This document shows positions 12,959-24,867 of a stretch of DNA of 64,000 nucleotides, in pieces. The number at the start of each line of letters is the position of its first letter. The first letter of the stretch is position 1. Both the position numbers and the translations under genes were made by a program. The DNA lies in the NCBI GenBank assembly GCA_035771175.1, contig CM069604.1, positions 17,361,115 to 17,425,114 of the forward strand. The letters run 5' to 3'. The stretch comes from Paratinospora sagittata. Lineage: Eukaryota > Streptophyta > Magnoliopsida > Ranunculales > Menispermaceae. Under the pieces are notes generated by a model. The model searched no databases and was not told where the DNA came from. It saw nothing but the letters and a program-made list of their open reading frames with translations.

Positions 12959-15900
12959 TGTAGCGACCCTCATTTTCATAACCTGGGACCCAAAGAATTT
13001 TTAGATGTTGTCTGATATGTTCTTGTGATGTGAATTGTTTATGAGTGTATGTATGTTATGAATATATTATACATACCATACCATGATACATACCATTATA
13101 TATTAGATAATGTATGTTATGGACATGGCTTAGAATATTATACATACCTTATTATCTAATAATAATAATCTTATGTGTAGTTGTATCCATATATTAGAGA
13201 ATTTGAGTGGATGAAATAAAAAGATGAGGTGGTTACTTCCATGATATTAAATTAATTTAAAGTGGATAAAATGAGATACTTGCTGATTTCCCTTAGTGAA
13301 GTAAATAAAGAATATGGGGGAGTTAGTTTGTTACACAACATTGAGATGCATTGGATCGTATTCATTTAGATGTTCAAATTAAGGTGCTTGAGAATAAAAG
13401 ATTCTTTACTTGCTCTCATTTCCTTTTATCTCTCCAACGTGTGTAAACAAGAAAAAGAAGAAAGACAAGATAAGGAAGAAGAACTTCCAGAAAAGAAAAA
13501 CGAGAAAAGAAAAGAAAAGAAAGGGCGAGGGTTTCGCGGCCAAATCCGACGTGTCGGTAAGCGATTTTCGCTATTTTTCGTCGTGAAATTGATCTTTAAC
13601 TAGGGTATGATGATTCTAGCATATTAATTTTTGCTATAGGAGGTGTTTTGTAGAGTTTCCAAAAATGGGGTTTTGACCCACTTTGAATCGAAACACGTAA
13701 AAATTATATATTCTCACTCCTATAGTCGCGTAGATCGCGAATATGTAGTTTGTTTGCGTTCATGTGTACTATTGGTGCCCGAAGCCAAATTTGACGCTAG
13801 GGACCTTTTGAGCCATGTCAAACTCCTGTGAAATTTCGGTTTGAAACCATCGAATTGTAGAGGACTGAATTTCAAACATTTCGATACCAAGATATCGATT
13901 GATATTTTTAGTATGAGATTGAATGGTTTCAGTAAATACGTTGGATTTGGAGACTTGTAGAGATAAAGTTAAAAAGCTTATTTCTACTGTCTTCGCTTTG
14001 AAAATATTTTAGAGGGTGGTAGAAACTATTTAGACTCACCATCACGTGTTTGGGGTACTCAAATATAATTAAAAGACTGAATTGGACAGTTAGAACTTGA
14101 TATAAAATTCTAATATTGTATGAGCTGGAAATCTGGCTGAGTGCTTAAATCAAAGAATTTCCAAATTTTGGAAATAGTAAAAGAATTGGGGAAAATCAAG
14201 TTAGGAACCAGTGAAATGAACTTAATTGAGGATTCCAATTATTTCTAACATGGTTATAATTGAATTAAAAATGGGCAATTGATGAATTTTCCATGATTGA
14301 AATGATGAACATAATTGGGGGTTTGTATGTAAATGTAATAGGTTGATTTTGAGAATAAATTGAGATATTGGGTAATCATATTAATGTGAATGTGATAATA
14401 TTTGCAGGGTTTGAGTAGAGGTGTGGAGTGAGTTGGTACTGTGACAAAGTTAATCTGGCAATTTGGTTGTGAGTAGAATTTCAATTTTGTTCATCATTTA
14501 TGTCATCATATTACGTGTAATTAAATGTTTATACATGTGTATGATGGTTGTTGCATGAGAAAAGGCAGGGATTGTCTGTATTGACTGATAAATCTATTGG
14601 AGCTAGACTTTTAGACATTTGAAGTAGGTTGAGCTGCTCCCTACGAAAATAATCGGGTCTAGTGATCCTAGTTAGCTTTAAAGGTCCGTATGGGAATCTA
14701 TTTGGTTGGGAAGCGAGTGATTGTTCTAGTATTATTTGTGAGGAAAGCTAATTAGGTTAAAAACGGAGAATTTTTCTCGAAACTAAAGTACGGTTACATT
14801 CATTACTTAGAACAGTTTTTAGTGTTCCTGGATAGCATATAGCACTAGACCACTTTACCATCTGGCTGAAAGGTTGTAGTTAGAACGTATTGACTATGTA
14901 TTTACATAAGTCTTGGGAAAGCTGGCTGAAATGTGAATGAGAATGGATTGTTGTGATTGCATATGAATGTGATTTACATGTTGTATTAAATGTGCATGTC
15001 ACACCCTGCCCGGACACGCCTAAACCGGCGGGACACTCACGGACGGGGCGCTAATTGGCATCATAACGATAGCAGAGTGCGAGGAAACACGATTAAGTAC
15101 AAGTCTGATTTCATTAATTTCAGAATCTATTTGTACATGAAATAGTTAAGGTAACATTCTCCCAAAATCCCCAATGAATAATATAAAGGGTACAAAATGT
15201 GGGCCCAAAAACCTGCACCCAGTCCACCCTAATATCCTGTGAAAAATTGGATAACAACGGGATGAGCTACACACTCAGTGGGTAAAATAGTTCGTGAATA
15301 TAACAATTAATAAAGCAAACTTCATAATCAAATATCTTAAATACACATCAGAGCATCATAATCAATCCAGTATGTATGTATGCATGACACCATATCGTAT
15401 TGGTTTGATGACTGTACATCACCTGAGTTCACGTACAAATGTCCCTCCCCAGGAGTAGCCGGGTTCTCATTGTACATCCCTCCTCAGGAACGACGCTCTG
15501 GATTCACGTACAGATGTCCCTCCCCAGGAGTAGCCAGGTTCTCATTGTACGTCCCTCTCCAGAGAAATATAATGAATAGCGAGCATTGCTTCTAACTATT
15601 CTATAAATCATAAACCACATACGTCCCTAGGTGGTGCTATGTATGATGCCAATGCATGAACTGGTCTGGTCTTTACTTAATATTTAGACAAGATTAGGCA
15701 ACGTCTGGTGATCCTTATCAGGGTCGGTATCACTACGTGCAAGGTTAGGATATTCAGTATTACTTGTATAAGCAAATACTTTTCAAAAAAGACCAACCAA
15801 ATCAGTCTCCAGTTGAGAAGTGAGACACGAGGTCTACTTAAATACCAACTGCCTCCCGTTCACTATTTAAAGTTACTGAGGACAAGACTGAGTCTGGTTG

Positions 15901-16977
15901 AGCCGGATTGACCACTAATCCGGCATAACAACAATGTAATACATGAACTCCAAATATAGAGGCATAAGTATGACAGTATGAACATTATACGCAATAATGC
16001 AGTGTAAATGAATAGTAGACATAATGATAAATAAATGCAAACTTTAATAAAAGATATAAGACACACAAACCTATGTTTTGTTCCCCACCTTCAGATAAAA
16101 ACTCCTTTGAAAACTGGCACCTTCCCTCGGGCAGAACCGCGTTGCACCGCACAGAGAGTCTCACAAAGAGTCTCAAAAGAGAAGACAAAATTCAAAATGA
16201 GTGAAAGAGAGAAGGAAAATTACAAGGAGGAGTGATTTTGGTGTGAGAAATGAGGAGGGGGGAGGGGTTCTTAAATATGAAAAATGCGCCCGAACCAAAA
16301 TTATTATTTATTTATTTTTATTTTTATTTTGCAAACCTAGGGTATTACAGTGCATATAAATATGGGTGTTTGCATGGTGTTTTTCATAACATACACGAGC
16401 ATGCATGATTAAGTAGATGTGTAGATGATGGTATGATTGAATATTCTATTTCGCTAGGCACCGTTGGCTCATTCTATTCCTATAATTTTTCAGGTCCTTC
16501 AGTGGCAGATAAGGGCAAAGGAATAGCTTATCAGAGTTAAAAATGTGCCTTGCCAGAAAAGCTATTTTGATGTAGGTTATTGAAGTGGTATACATGTCTT
16601 TTGTTTTTTGTAAATATATGTATATAACCAGCACATGAATAATTAAGTAGATGGACATGTTGTAATAGTTAGTGACTGTTAGATGTTAACAAAGTATAGA
16701 ATTTAATAGTGGATATGATGATCCTTAGGTATGGGATGAAACATTTTTTATGGGGATGATGATACATGTATATTTGGTTTGATGTGATGTATATATGTGT
16801 TGATGATGATTTATATGAGATGTTTATTAGGTTGTTGAGATTGTGAGATGTCCAGTTTACAAGGGAGACTTTGTACGAGTCTCGGTTGAGGCTTAACAGG
16901 ACTCTAATGGTCTATGGGTAATAGGATGGTTAGATTTCTTTGCCGGTCAGGATGCCTTGGGGATTGTGAAAGGGGTC
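12959..16977 (+). repeat. E2 3' LTR (interrupted by solo LTR S2, 3' tip lost)
   Basis: Begins TGTAGCGACCC. It matches the 5' LTR to AGGGGTC at 16977, where the other copy continues CTGACA. S2 occupies 14997-16349. The 5' LTR has S1 at a different place, so each LTR supplies the empty site for the other's insertion. Confidence 0.92.
14997..16349 (-). mobile_element. S2: second solo LTR of the E3/E4/E5 family
   Basis: 1353 bp, starting TGTCACACCCTGCCCGGAC and ending GGGTATTACA, with a perfect 5-bp duplication GTGCA (14992-14996 and 16350-16354). The empty site is in the 5' LTR near 7388. Same orientation as S1. The TATA region (minus strand, near 16275) is degraded, and the palindromic repeats seen in S1 are mostly missing. 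Confidence 0.95.
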
Positions 16978-18236
16978 GCTTTCTCAATAATTGTGGTATT
17001 GGCTCTATCTCCAGCCAGTCCTGCCTCCTCCACAATCCGAGTCTTGCCTTTCCTAGACACCAAAGCCATAAGTCGGTCTGTCTCAGCTTCTTGTTTGGTT
17101 TTTACCACCTCCTCTTCCCTAGCCTTTTGTACGGCTTCCCCTGCCTCTTTGCCGCAAGAAATAATGAGATGTCAATGCAGTTCTTGTAGAACTTACTAAC
17201 ATCATACACAACATCGTAGGCGCCTTGCATATACCGCTGCTGTTGCAGTAATCTAAACTCCACAGAACCTTTAAATTCGGATAAAATCTCGTCCTCTACC
17301 CTCCTTGTCTCGTTGAGCTCTGCCTCGAGCTTAACACCTTTTACGGTTAAAACGACTTCAAGAAATTCAATCTTTTTCTTTTGCTGGTCACAAAGAGCAC
17401 GCCACTCTGCCTCTTTGACAGTCAATTCTCTCTCATAACCCGCCAACTTGGTCAACTTGTTTTAGGGCGACCAGGGCGTCCACGACAATCTGTGCACCAA
17501 CGCAGAAGGACCAAGGGAATGAGATGCAGTACAAAATATTAATAACAATAATAATAATAATAAGAAATAAAATAATAATAATAAATAAATACATATACAT
17601 ACCCCTACTGCATTGGTAGCACACTGTTTGAGGTTGACAGCATATGTGTTCTTATGCGCCTTCTCAGCAACATCCTGCAAACACCTGACTCGGCACCCAG
17701 AAAAAGAAAATTCAAGACCACTAAGTTTAGCCAGTTTCACCCTCGCCTCTGTGCTGAAGCTCGTAAAAGAGGGAAGTTGAGACGGGTACCCCTTAGAAAA
17801 CTCAACGGAGGTATCTTGAGGTTCTGGCAAGACACCTCCTGGCAAAGCCGGTATAACGGGAAGATCGACGTAAGAAGAAGGACCTGCCACCTTCTTTTGA
17901 TTAGCCCTTATTATAGGCTCGACAAACTGCTTCTCAACATCGCCAAAGCCCATGTTAAGTCGTGACATCTCTCGGTAAGATAACAACTCTTCTTGAAAGA
18001 AATCTTCTTCCCTCATCGACCACCAAGAAAGAAATAAATAGAAAAGAAACTTCGACCAAAGACTTGACAAAGTTGGGGTTCGGTAGATGTTCTTAACAGA
18101 AAAAAGGGGAATGGTGACTAGAGAGAAATATGCCGGAGGAAAGTCTCGCCAGAAAATTTCCTTGAAAAAGAAAGAAGGCCCGACCCCGAAGATACAAACG
18201 GTAAGTTGCCTTGATGAAATGAGTTGTGCGTCGGCC
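16978..18236 (-). pseudogene. E1 antisense gene (aORF), 5' and central exons
   Basis: On the minus strand, an open frame starts at 18236 right after a long T-rich tract ending in TTAG, which looks like a 3' splice site. It runs without a stop to about 17603 (RADAQLISSRQ..., FWRDFPPAYFSLVTIPLF, EEELLSYREMSRLNMGFGDVEKQ, ARVKLAKLSGLEFSFSG, DVAEKAHKNTYAVNLKQC). It then meets a plausible 113-bp GT-AG intron (17602-17490; donor GTATGT, acceptor TGCACAG). The next exon is charged and likely coiled-coil (VDALVALKQVDQ, GYERELTVKEAEWRALCDQ, DEILSEFKGSVEFRLLQQQ). A deletion after KQVD shifts the frame, and another change near 17120 ends it. It continues at 3973-3783 across E2. The family is not recognised with certainty. 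Architecture and position recall the 'putative gypsy type transposon' (Transposase_28-like) plant ORFs, which is inference. Confidence 0.6.
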
Positions 18237-18601
18237 CTAAAAAAAATGCAAAATGAAGAGACAAAACAACAAAGAAAAAGGGCAACCGAAGGTATCGGTT
18301 TCCCGACAAGTGGGACCCATGAACAGAGAAAAGGAGCCGACAAAGGACACGACATAGGGACCCAGTGGGCCTTACATGAACAATAAAAAGGATGACACAC
18401 ACAATAAACGACAAACAAATGGGCCCACAAACAGCAAAAAGTACACTGTAAAAAGACAAACAGTAACCATACAGTGGTTTACGATTCCAAAACCATGGGC
18501 AAATAGTGAAACCATATAGTGATTCTAAACAACGACAGCACAGTGCTACCGACAAAACAGTAAACACTATTACAATATACATACGGACGTTGTTACAAAG
18601 T

Positions 18602-18636
<35 letters not shown>

Positions 18637-18699
18637 CTACAGTACCATACGATGGATACTATCAGGATGACATAAATTGAATTTCGAGGGCAAAATTCT
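18237..18699 (+). other. E1 region between antisense gene and PPT
   Basis: About 460 bp. On the minus strand it is T-rich and ends in the acceptor-like tract feeding the aORF exon, so it may be intron or 5' region of that gene. A TA run lies at about 18605-18635. The inverted counterpart in E6 is 24486-24867 plus 27708-27800, split by solo LTR B. ORFs here on either strand look like chance readings of low-complexity DNA. Confidence 0.5.
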
Positions 18700-18716
18700 T
18701 TTTAAGGGGTGTAGAG
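18700..18716 (+). other. E1 polypurine tract
   Basis: TTTTAAGGGGTGTAGAG immediately before the LTR, preceded by GAATTTCGAGGGCAAAATTC. The E6 counterpart (minus) is the purer AAGGGGGGTAGAT. Confidence 0.85.
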
Positions 18717-20476
18717 TGTAATACCCCCGAAATTAGACTAATATATATATAAATTTAAAATACAACATATGGATAAATAAAATTCTATATATATGCTAAT
18801 AATATGATATATATGTCATAGATGAGAATATTAGTTTTGAGCCCATGTACAATATTGTTGGACTCGTAAATCATAAAATCCACAATCAAGTCCAAAAAAA
18901 AAAAACATATCCATGGTATGACCCAAAACCAAGTCCAAGCCCACTATTTGGAGGCTTCTAGGTAAATTATTAGCGTTGCAAGTTGGCAACTTGCATTACA
19001 TGGGTATGGCCAAGATTTTTGGTGAATTTTTAATTGAGTGGTGTGAATTGGATGGAACTAGTATAAAAGGGGGTGGCTCCCCTTCATTTCTTCCATCCCA
19101 TTCTTCATTTCTCCTCCCCTCTCTTGAAAATTTTAGTATGCTCTGTGGTTGCGATTTTTACTAATCTTCCACATCAGAAAATACTTTTTAGAGTACTCTC
19201 CATTCATCTCCCCCTTCTCTTGAAGTATTTTCTCTTTATCCCTCTAGAATATCTCTCTCTCTTTAGAAATTCTCTTTCTTCTCCTGAGACTCTTGGAGAC
19301 TCTACTATTTGGTGGATAGTGGAAGCTCTACTGGAATGCCAATCTTGCAAAATTGAAGGTGGGAAGAGAAACTTAGGTTTGCGTGTATTATTTCTTTTTA
19401 TGAAATTTTCATACATGTATCATGTTATTTGATATGCATGCATAATCTCAATTGATACATATATCATGTTATTTGATATACATACATTATTTCAATTATA
19501 TTATTAATGTTGAGATTATGCCATATTATACCTTGAGATTTGGACGGTTTATCGTCATACTATTAGATTGGCAATTGATTCTATTAGCCAAACTTATTAT
19601 TGTCCCTAGTACCATTGAATTGTGAACGGGAGGCAGTGGTACTGCTCTAGAAGACTTGGTGTTTAATCGTGTCCATTGTGACCCACCTCTCAGCCTGGGA
19701 CTAGTCTGGATTAATTCTATCAAAAGCTAGCCTAAAAGATATAAAGTCCACATGCATGTCCTTTGAGACTCAAGAGCTGCCGCACATGTGCAGTAGGCAC
19801 GATGAAGGAATACAATGGTCAAGGATAGTGACTACCCTCATATACGTACATGTCTACATGCACATGCATAACATACTGGTAAATAACACGACCACTTAGG
19901 TACATGGGTATTCTGGCCCTCGAAATCGATTATCGGCACAAATGCCCTGTTATGAGTTGACCCTATGAGATACATCTCTGCTAGAACTTTGATGATCTAG
20001 CCAGAAAGGAGTTGAATGAACTGGGTTACATATATTCCCTGGAGAGGTACGTATAATGAGAACCCGGGACAGATCTGGGAGAGGGACATCATACGAGAAC
20101 CCAGGACAATACTTGGCCATAAGTTTTCATGAGACGGTGTGTTGTGTGTGTCTACCCATTTCATGCATTTATATGATTGATGATGATTGTATTGTTTATC
20201 TTATGATTATGATTATGATGAACTCGTTATAAATTGACATAATCCACGGAATATCTATTTTTCCCACTGAGCGATGGCTCATCCCGTTGTTAACCATTTT
20301 TCAAGAGCTTGAGGCGGCCTGGATGAGGGTTGCATGGGCCCTAGTTTTGTGTGTACCTTAACTAATTGTTGTATTAGTTAGGATGATTTGAGAGTGTGTT
20401 TCTGTAAGTGACAGTCTTCATAATGCCCGCTTTGTACTCAACTTCTATGTAATAAATGAAAAGAATATTTGTTACA
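18717..20476 (+). repeat. E1 3' LTR
   Basis: 1760 bp, starting TGTAATACCCCCGAAATTAG after the PPT and ending TTTGTTACA. The next base starts an inverted partial copy of the same LTR (E6), so the LTR end is defined by the switch in orientation. A TATA box TATAAAAG lies at 19072-19079 in a CT-rich context. Downstream parts (GTGAACGGGAGGCAGTGG.., CACCTCTCAGCCTGGGACT, GAGAACCCGGG repeats) resemble the LTRs of the E3/E4/E5 family, so the two families are related. Confidence 0.92.
19072..19079 (+). promoter_or_regulatory. E1 LTR TATA box
   Basis: TATAAAAG about 355 bp into the LTR, conserved in the inverted E6 LTR as CTTTTATA near 21221-21228, followed by pyrimidine-rich DNA. This is the likely RNA polymerase II core promoter marking the U3/R side. 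Confidence 0.6.
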
Positions 20477-23400
20477 TTGTGTTCCTGCGCATGTGCGGCA
20501 ACTCTTGAGTGTCAAAGGACATACATGTGGACTTTATATCTTTTAGGCTAGCTTTTGATAGAACTAATCCAGACCAATCCCCAGGCTGAGAGGTGAGTCA
20601 TAATGAACACGTTTAAACACCAAGCCTTCTAGAGCAGTACCACTACCTCCCGTTCACAATTCAATGGTACTAGGGACAAAACTACGTCTGGCTAATAGAA
20701 TCAATTGTCAATCCAACAGTATGATGATACACCGTCCAAATGTCAAGGTACAATATGGCATAATCTCAACATTGATAATATAATTGAAATAATGTATGTA
20801 TATCAAATAACATGATATATGTATGAATTGAGATTATGCATGCATATCAAATAACATGATACATGTATGAAAACTTCATAAAAAGAAATAATACACGCAA
20901 ACCTAATTTTTTCTTCCCACCTTCAATTTTGCAAGATCGACATTCCAACAGAGCTTCAACTATGCACCAAATAAGAGTCTCTAAGAGAGTCTCAAGAGAA
21001 GAGAGAGAATTTCTAGAGAGAGAGATATTCTAGGGGGAGAAAGAGAAAATACTTCAAGAGAGGGGGGAGATGAAAGGAGATTACTCAGAAAATATTTTAT
21101 GATGTGGAAGATTAGTAAAAACCGCAACCATAGAGCATACTTAGATTTTCAAGAGAGAGTCTCCAAGAGAGGAGAGAAGCAATGAAGAATGGGATGGAAG
21201 AAATGAGGAGGAGGCACCCACTTTTATACTAGTTCCATCAAATCCACACCACTCAATTAAAAATTCACCAAAAATCTTTGCCATACACATGTAATGCAAG
21301 TTGTGTAGCACCCGTGTCTTTAGGTGACGTCATTTTGACCCATAGTGTACCCGCAGAGTACCCGTATACATATGTGTATATGTATTTTGATGCTCGAAGC
21401 ACGTAAGTTCGAGTGTCTTTGCATGTTTTTAGGTCATAAAGAGTGCGCATGAAGCTTCGGAACCATCGGAGACCCGTTCGACGTTATAACATGTCGAGAA
21501 CGGTGTTTTGGATCCAGTGGAGCTCTCTCCATGGAGAAAGATATTTCTGTCACAAATTACATCAAGGGTTTGATCTCCTATATCTGTAGTCCGATTGAGC
21601 TGAAAAGAATTTCAGCTTATTTTTATATGATAGATCTTCATTATGAACGGTGAAGATCTTGATCGGAGTTACCTACTATGAGATATAAGACTCCAGACAC
21701 TGTTTCACGAATTTTCAGATTTCCTTACGCAGTTTTGATCTAACAGCTAGATATCAGAATCCCACCGATGATTGAGTTGAAAGTTTACCAGAATGTTGGT
21801 AACTGACTCCAGAAACTTTTGAACGGTTACGATGTGAAATTGGTGGGTATTTTGAAAGAAATCGACTATCTAAGTGCAAGTATTGTAACAGGAAAACTGA
21901 TTTTTGATAGTTTGGGGCAACTTTTAGTTGTGGGCCCAAGCTTGTCTATTTAAGCAACCAAAACGTAATTTTAGGCTCATTTGCTCATTTCTCAGCCAGA
22001 AAAGAGAGAAAGGAGCTGGAGAGGAGAAAAGGAGAGGAAAATTAGGGTTTGGTGGTTTCTTGCTCAAGAACACCTAAGGTTTGTATTTTTCCTCCATTTC
22101 TTCCTTGAATCTCTCTATTAGTTGCATGATAGCTTTATTTTGAGCATGAGGGTTTCATTTTGATGCGTGCATTGTGATGAACCTTGGATGGGTGGAAGAC
22201 CAAAGTCGGAGTTGAGTCTTGCATGTCACATATGTGTGATTAGAGAGTGTTAGGAGTACACCAATGGTGAAACCCCCAATTTCTAGCAAGAAATTGGAAT
22301 GGTTAGTTCAAATGACCTATACTTAGTTTATGACCTTAGACTTTTTCAAAATCTTTGCATGTCAACTATGTTGACCTAGTGGCCATTGTGGATGATTCCA
22401 TGTTGCAAGATCAGTAAAATTCATGGTTGAACATGGTGGCCTAGTGTAAAATTGGCAATATGGCCTATGTATGAAAATTTCCAGATTTGGGGCTTTTGAT
22501 GCTCTTGATATAAAATCTTGAAAATTATGCAATGTAGGTCTAATTGGACATGATTAGGGTTGTTTGATGATTGAATTCAGTGGGTTATCATAATGGACAC
22601 CCTAAGGTTGACTACTTTTGATCTAGGCTAAGTATTTGACATTTTTCATGTACTTTGGCAATTTTGCATGTAATTTGGGGATTTTGCCCAAATTGGGACT
22701 TTTCACCTAAAGCAAGTCAATTTATGAAATTGACTTGGGGATTGTTTAATTGGACCCAAATTGAGTAGAATCATGGGTTTAAAATGTTAGAACCTATGTT
22801 AAATTGATATGACTTAGTTCATTTTGACCTTATGTTTTATATTGGCCTAATTGGGAATTTTGACCAAGACTTAGTCAATTGATGAAATTGACTTGATGTA
22901 TAGTCTAATTGCCCTAATTATAATTGAATTTCATGTATATTAGTGGTTGGATCATGGGATCACCCTATTACATTCAATTTAGGTCAATCTTAGTTTAATT
23001 GAGTCTAAATGATCAAGTTGGGCAATATGAAAATTGGCTCATGGAGGTAATCAATTTAGAATCTAATTGACTTTAGATTGGGTTTGAACATGGGGTTTTG
23101 ACACACTTTATGACTGGTTTTCAGTTGTGTGAACCTTGTTATTTCCAGGTCTTGTGATTGATCTTGAACCCGTTTAGTCAATTGGAGAGTTTTGGCAATT
23201 GGATTGGCTAGACTTAGCCAATCAAGAGTGAGTGTTCTATTACTTTTGGATTATTTATATGTGGTATTGTAGTATATAAATGTTTTAAATGCTTATGTAT
23301 GATGGTATGCTTGTTTTAATATTCCATGAAATTCATTTGAGCATAATTCATTTGGATGACAATTTGGGTTGAGGCTCCTAGTTGGAATTTTCTCTTTTTG

Positions 23401-24467
23401 GGAATTCTTGTAAGTCTAGCGGCGATCCCAGTTGTGTACCTGGCTGAGGGTTTTATGGCTTGTGTATGGGTAGGTTAGTTTAGGCTAATCTTACGTGTTG
23501 CACAACCCCATAAATCCTATTAGGATACGAGTATTGTGTGAGTGTTCAGGTACTGTGTGTAGCGCACCAACCTTAAACCCCCGTACTCAGGAGGTGTTAG
23601 GATTGCATGAGCATGACTACAAAATGTTATGAATCGTCTTATGTATGACTTGATCCATTATGTTAGCATGTATAAAATCTATTTTATCATCATGATATTT
23701 CAACTGTTTTATGATCTTACCATGTTTTATAAATGCACGTATATGCCACTTGTAAATAACATTCACTGAGCTGGCTGTAGCTCACACCTCACCATCTTCT
23801 CTCAGGATCTGATAGAAAAGGAAAAGGGAAGGCTTAACTGCGATGCGTCCCTTGTTTCTGTTTCATGTAGGTGTTGTACATTTACTTTTGTATTTTGATA
23901 ATTATGTACATGATAACACCTAGTAATTGTATATTTAACACATAGTTGGGATGTGTTGGGTTTTGTATCATTTTGAGGACTCTGGAATTTTATATTTGTA
24001 AAAATTTGGAGAAGTAATATTTTATTTCATTATGATCATGTTAGTTGGTTGTTAAGGATGTACTTTTATTTCTTTTTGGGGATTCGTATATGTATTCGAG
24101 AGCTGACGGGACGTCGGGTGTACCGACGGAGGGTATACTCGAAGGTTCCCGTGCCGGTCATGACGTCACGTAGAGTGGGTCGTGACAAGATGCTAACTTG
24201 CAACACTAATAATTTACCTAAAAGCTTCCAAATAGTGGACTTGGACTTGGTTTTGGGTCATACCATGGATTTGTTTTTTTTTTTTGGACTTGATTGTGGA
24301 TTTTATGATTTACTAGTCCAACAATATTGTACATGGGCTCAAAACTAATATTCTCATCTTGTGAAATATATATCATATTATTAGCATATATATAGAATTT
24401 TATTTATCCATATGTTGTATTTTAAATATATATATATATATATTAGTCTAATTCCGGGGGTATTACA
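20477..24467 (-). repeat. E6 3' LTR, truncated by E1 and split by solo LTR A
   Basis: The reverse complement matches E1's LTR from its first base (TGTAATACCCCCGGAATTAG at 24467) to about 1070 bp in, where E1's own 3' end abuts it. Solo LTR A splits it at 21303/24188. If E1's insertion made a 5-bp duplication, it would be TTGTG at 20477-20481, repeated left of the window. Confidence 0.9.
21304..24187 (+). mobile_element. Solo LTR A (2.88-kb LTR family)
   Basis: Starts TGTAGCACCCGTGTCTTTAG and ends GGTCGTGACA. It is flanked by 5-bp AGTTG (21299-21303) and AGATG (24188-24192), a target duplication with one mismatch. The empty site is visible inverted in E1's LTR near 18980. No coding internal region; the body is AT-rich with many short direct repeats of the type TTAGTCAATTGATGAAATTGACTT. 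Near its start it includes a small gene-like leader (around 21960-22080, purine-rich) shared with copy B. The parent family is probably Ty3/gypsy from the 5-bp TSD and GTCGTGACA end, but no internal part is here to prove it. Confidence 0.92.
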
Positions 24468-24485
24468 ATCTACCCCCCTTAAAAG
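24468..24485 (-). other. E6 polypurine tract
   Basis: On the minus strand, TTTTAAGGGGGGTAGATTG leads directly into the LTR start. It carries the same upstream GAATTTCGAGGGCGAAATTC motif as the other elements. Confidence 0.85.
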
Positions 24486-24546
24486 AATTTCGCCCTCGAA
24501 ATTCAATTTATGTCATCCTGATAGTATCCACCGTATGGTACTGCAG

Positions 24547-24585
<39 letters not shown>

Positions 24586-24867
24586 TTTTCATATTTTGTA
24601 ACAATGTTCGTATGTACATTGTAATAGTGTTTACTGTTTTGTTGGTAACACTGTACTGTCACTGTTTAGAATAACTATATGGTTTCATCGTTCTCCCATG
24701 GTTTTTGGAATAGTAAACCACTGTATGGTTACTGTTTGCCTTTTTGCTGTTTGTGGGCCCATTTATTTGTTGTTTATTGTGTGCGTCATCCTTTATACTG
24801 TTCATGCAGGGCCCAGTGGGTCCATATGTCGTGTCCTTTATCGGCTCCTTTTCTCTGTTCATGGGTC
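24486..24867 (+). other. E6 region 5' of the antisense gene
   Basis: Inverted counterpart of 18315-18699. Contains a TA run and poly-T at about 24550-24590, then T-rich DNA with repeated CACTGTATGGTTACTGTTT-like words. It is cut by solo LTR B and resumes at 27708. It probably belongs to the 5' region or an intron of the plus-strand aORF; I see no convincing first exon. Confidence 0.5.

Larger units (their letters stand above)
3974..16977 (+). mobile_element. E2: Tekay-type Ty3/gypsy element with long LTRs, inserted in E1
   Basis: Two long direct repeats start TGTA(A/G)CGACCCTCATTTTCATAAC at 3974 and 12959. Between them are PBS, gag, pol and PPT in the usual order. Without the solo LTRs inside them, the LTRs are about 2.7 kb each. 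No extra ORF is present upstream of gag or downstream of pol. The left junction follows CTCAG (E1 aORF). The right end lacks the last 6 bp of the LTR (CTGACA) together with the expected target duplication and about 14 bp of E1, judged against the uninterrupted sequence in E6, so a small deletion removed the 3' junction. Confidence 0.92.
1..20476 (+). mobile_element. E1: Ty3/gypsy (Tekay-type) retrotransposon, 5' end outside window
   Basis: The element runs left to right: end of gag, pol (to 3628), spacer, antisense gene (aORF), polypurine tract and a 3' LTR ending at 20476. It is split by E2 (3974-16977): the aORF sequence stops at 3973 and resumes at 16978, and the uninterrupted version of the same sequence is seen in E6 around 29120-29190. 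To the right of 20476 the sequence is an inverted, truncated LTR of the same family (E6). The simplest reading is therefore that E1 inserted into E6's LTR. Its 5' LTR, leader and most of gag lie left of the window. Confidence 0.9.

Noticed and set aside
17462..18430. A 322-aa minus-strand ORF that could be read as a multi-pass membrane protein
   Set aside because: Its ends run through a T-rich tract and a TAA-repeat intron-like stretch; the hydrophobic runs come from poly-T/poly-TAA translation. The conserved part is the aORF exon in the middle.
18976..19432. Short ORFs in the E1 LTR as host gene exons
   Set aside because: Entirely within an LTR defined by its inverted copy; frames not shared with E6.
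21960..22080. Conserved SHFSARKERKELERRKGEE-type reading in solo LTRs A and B, suggestive of a small gene
   Set aside because: Present only as short purine-rich sequence in two related LTRs; frames are not kept and no domain is visible.
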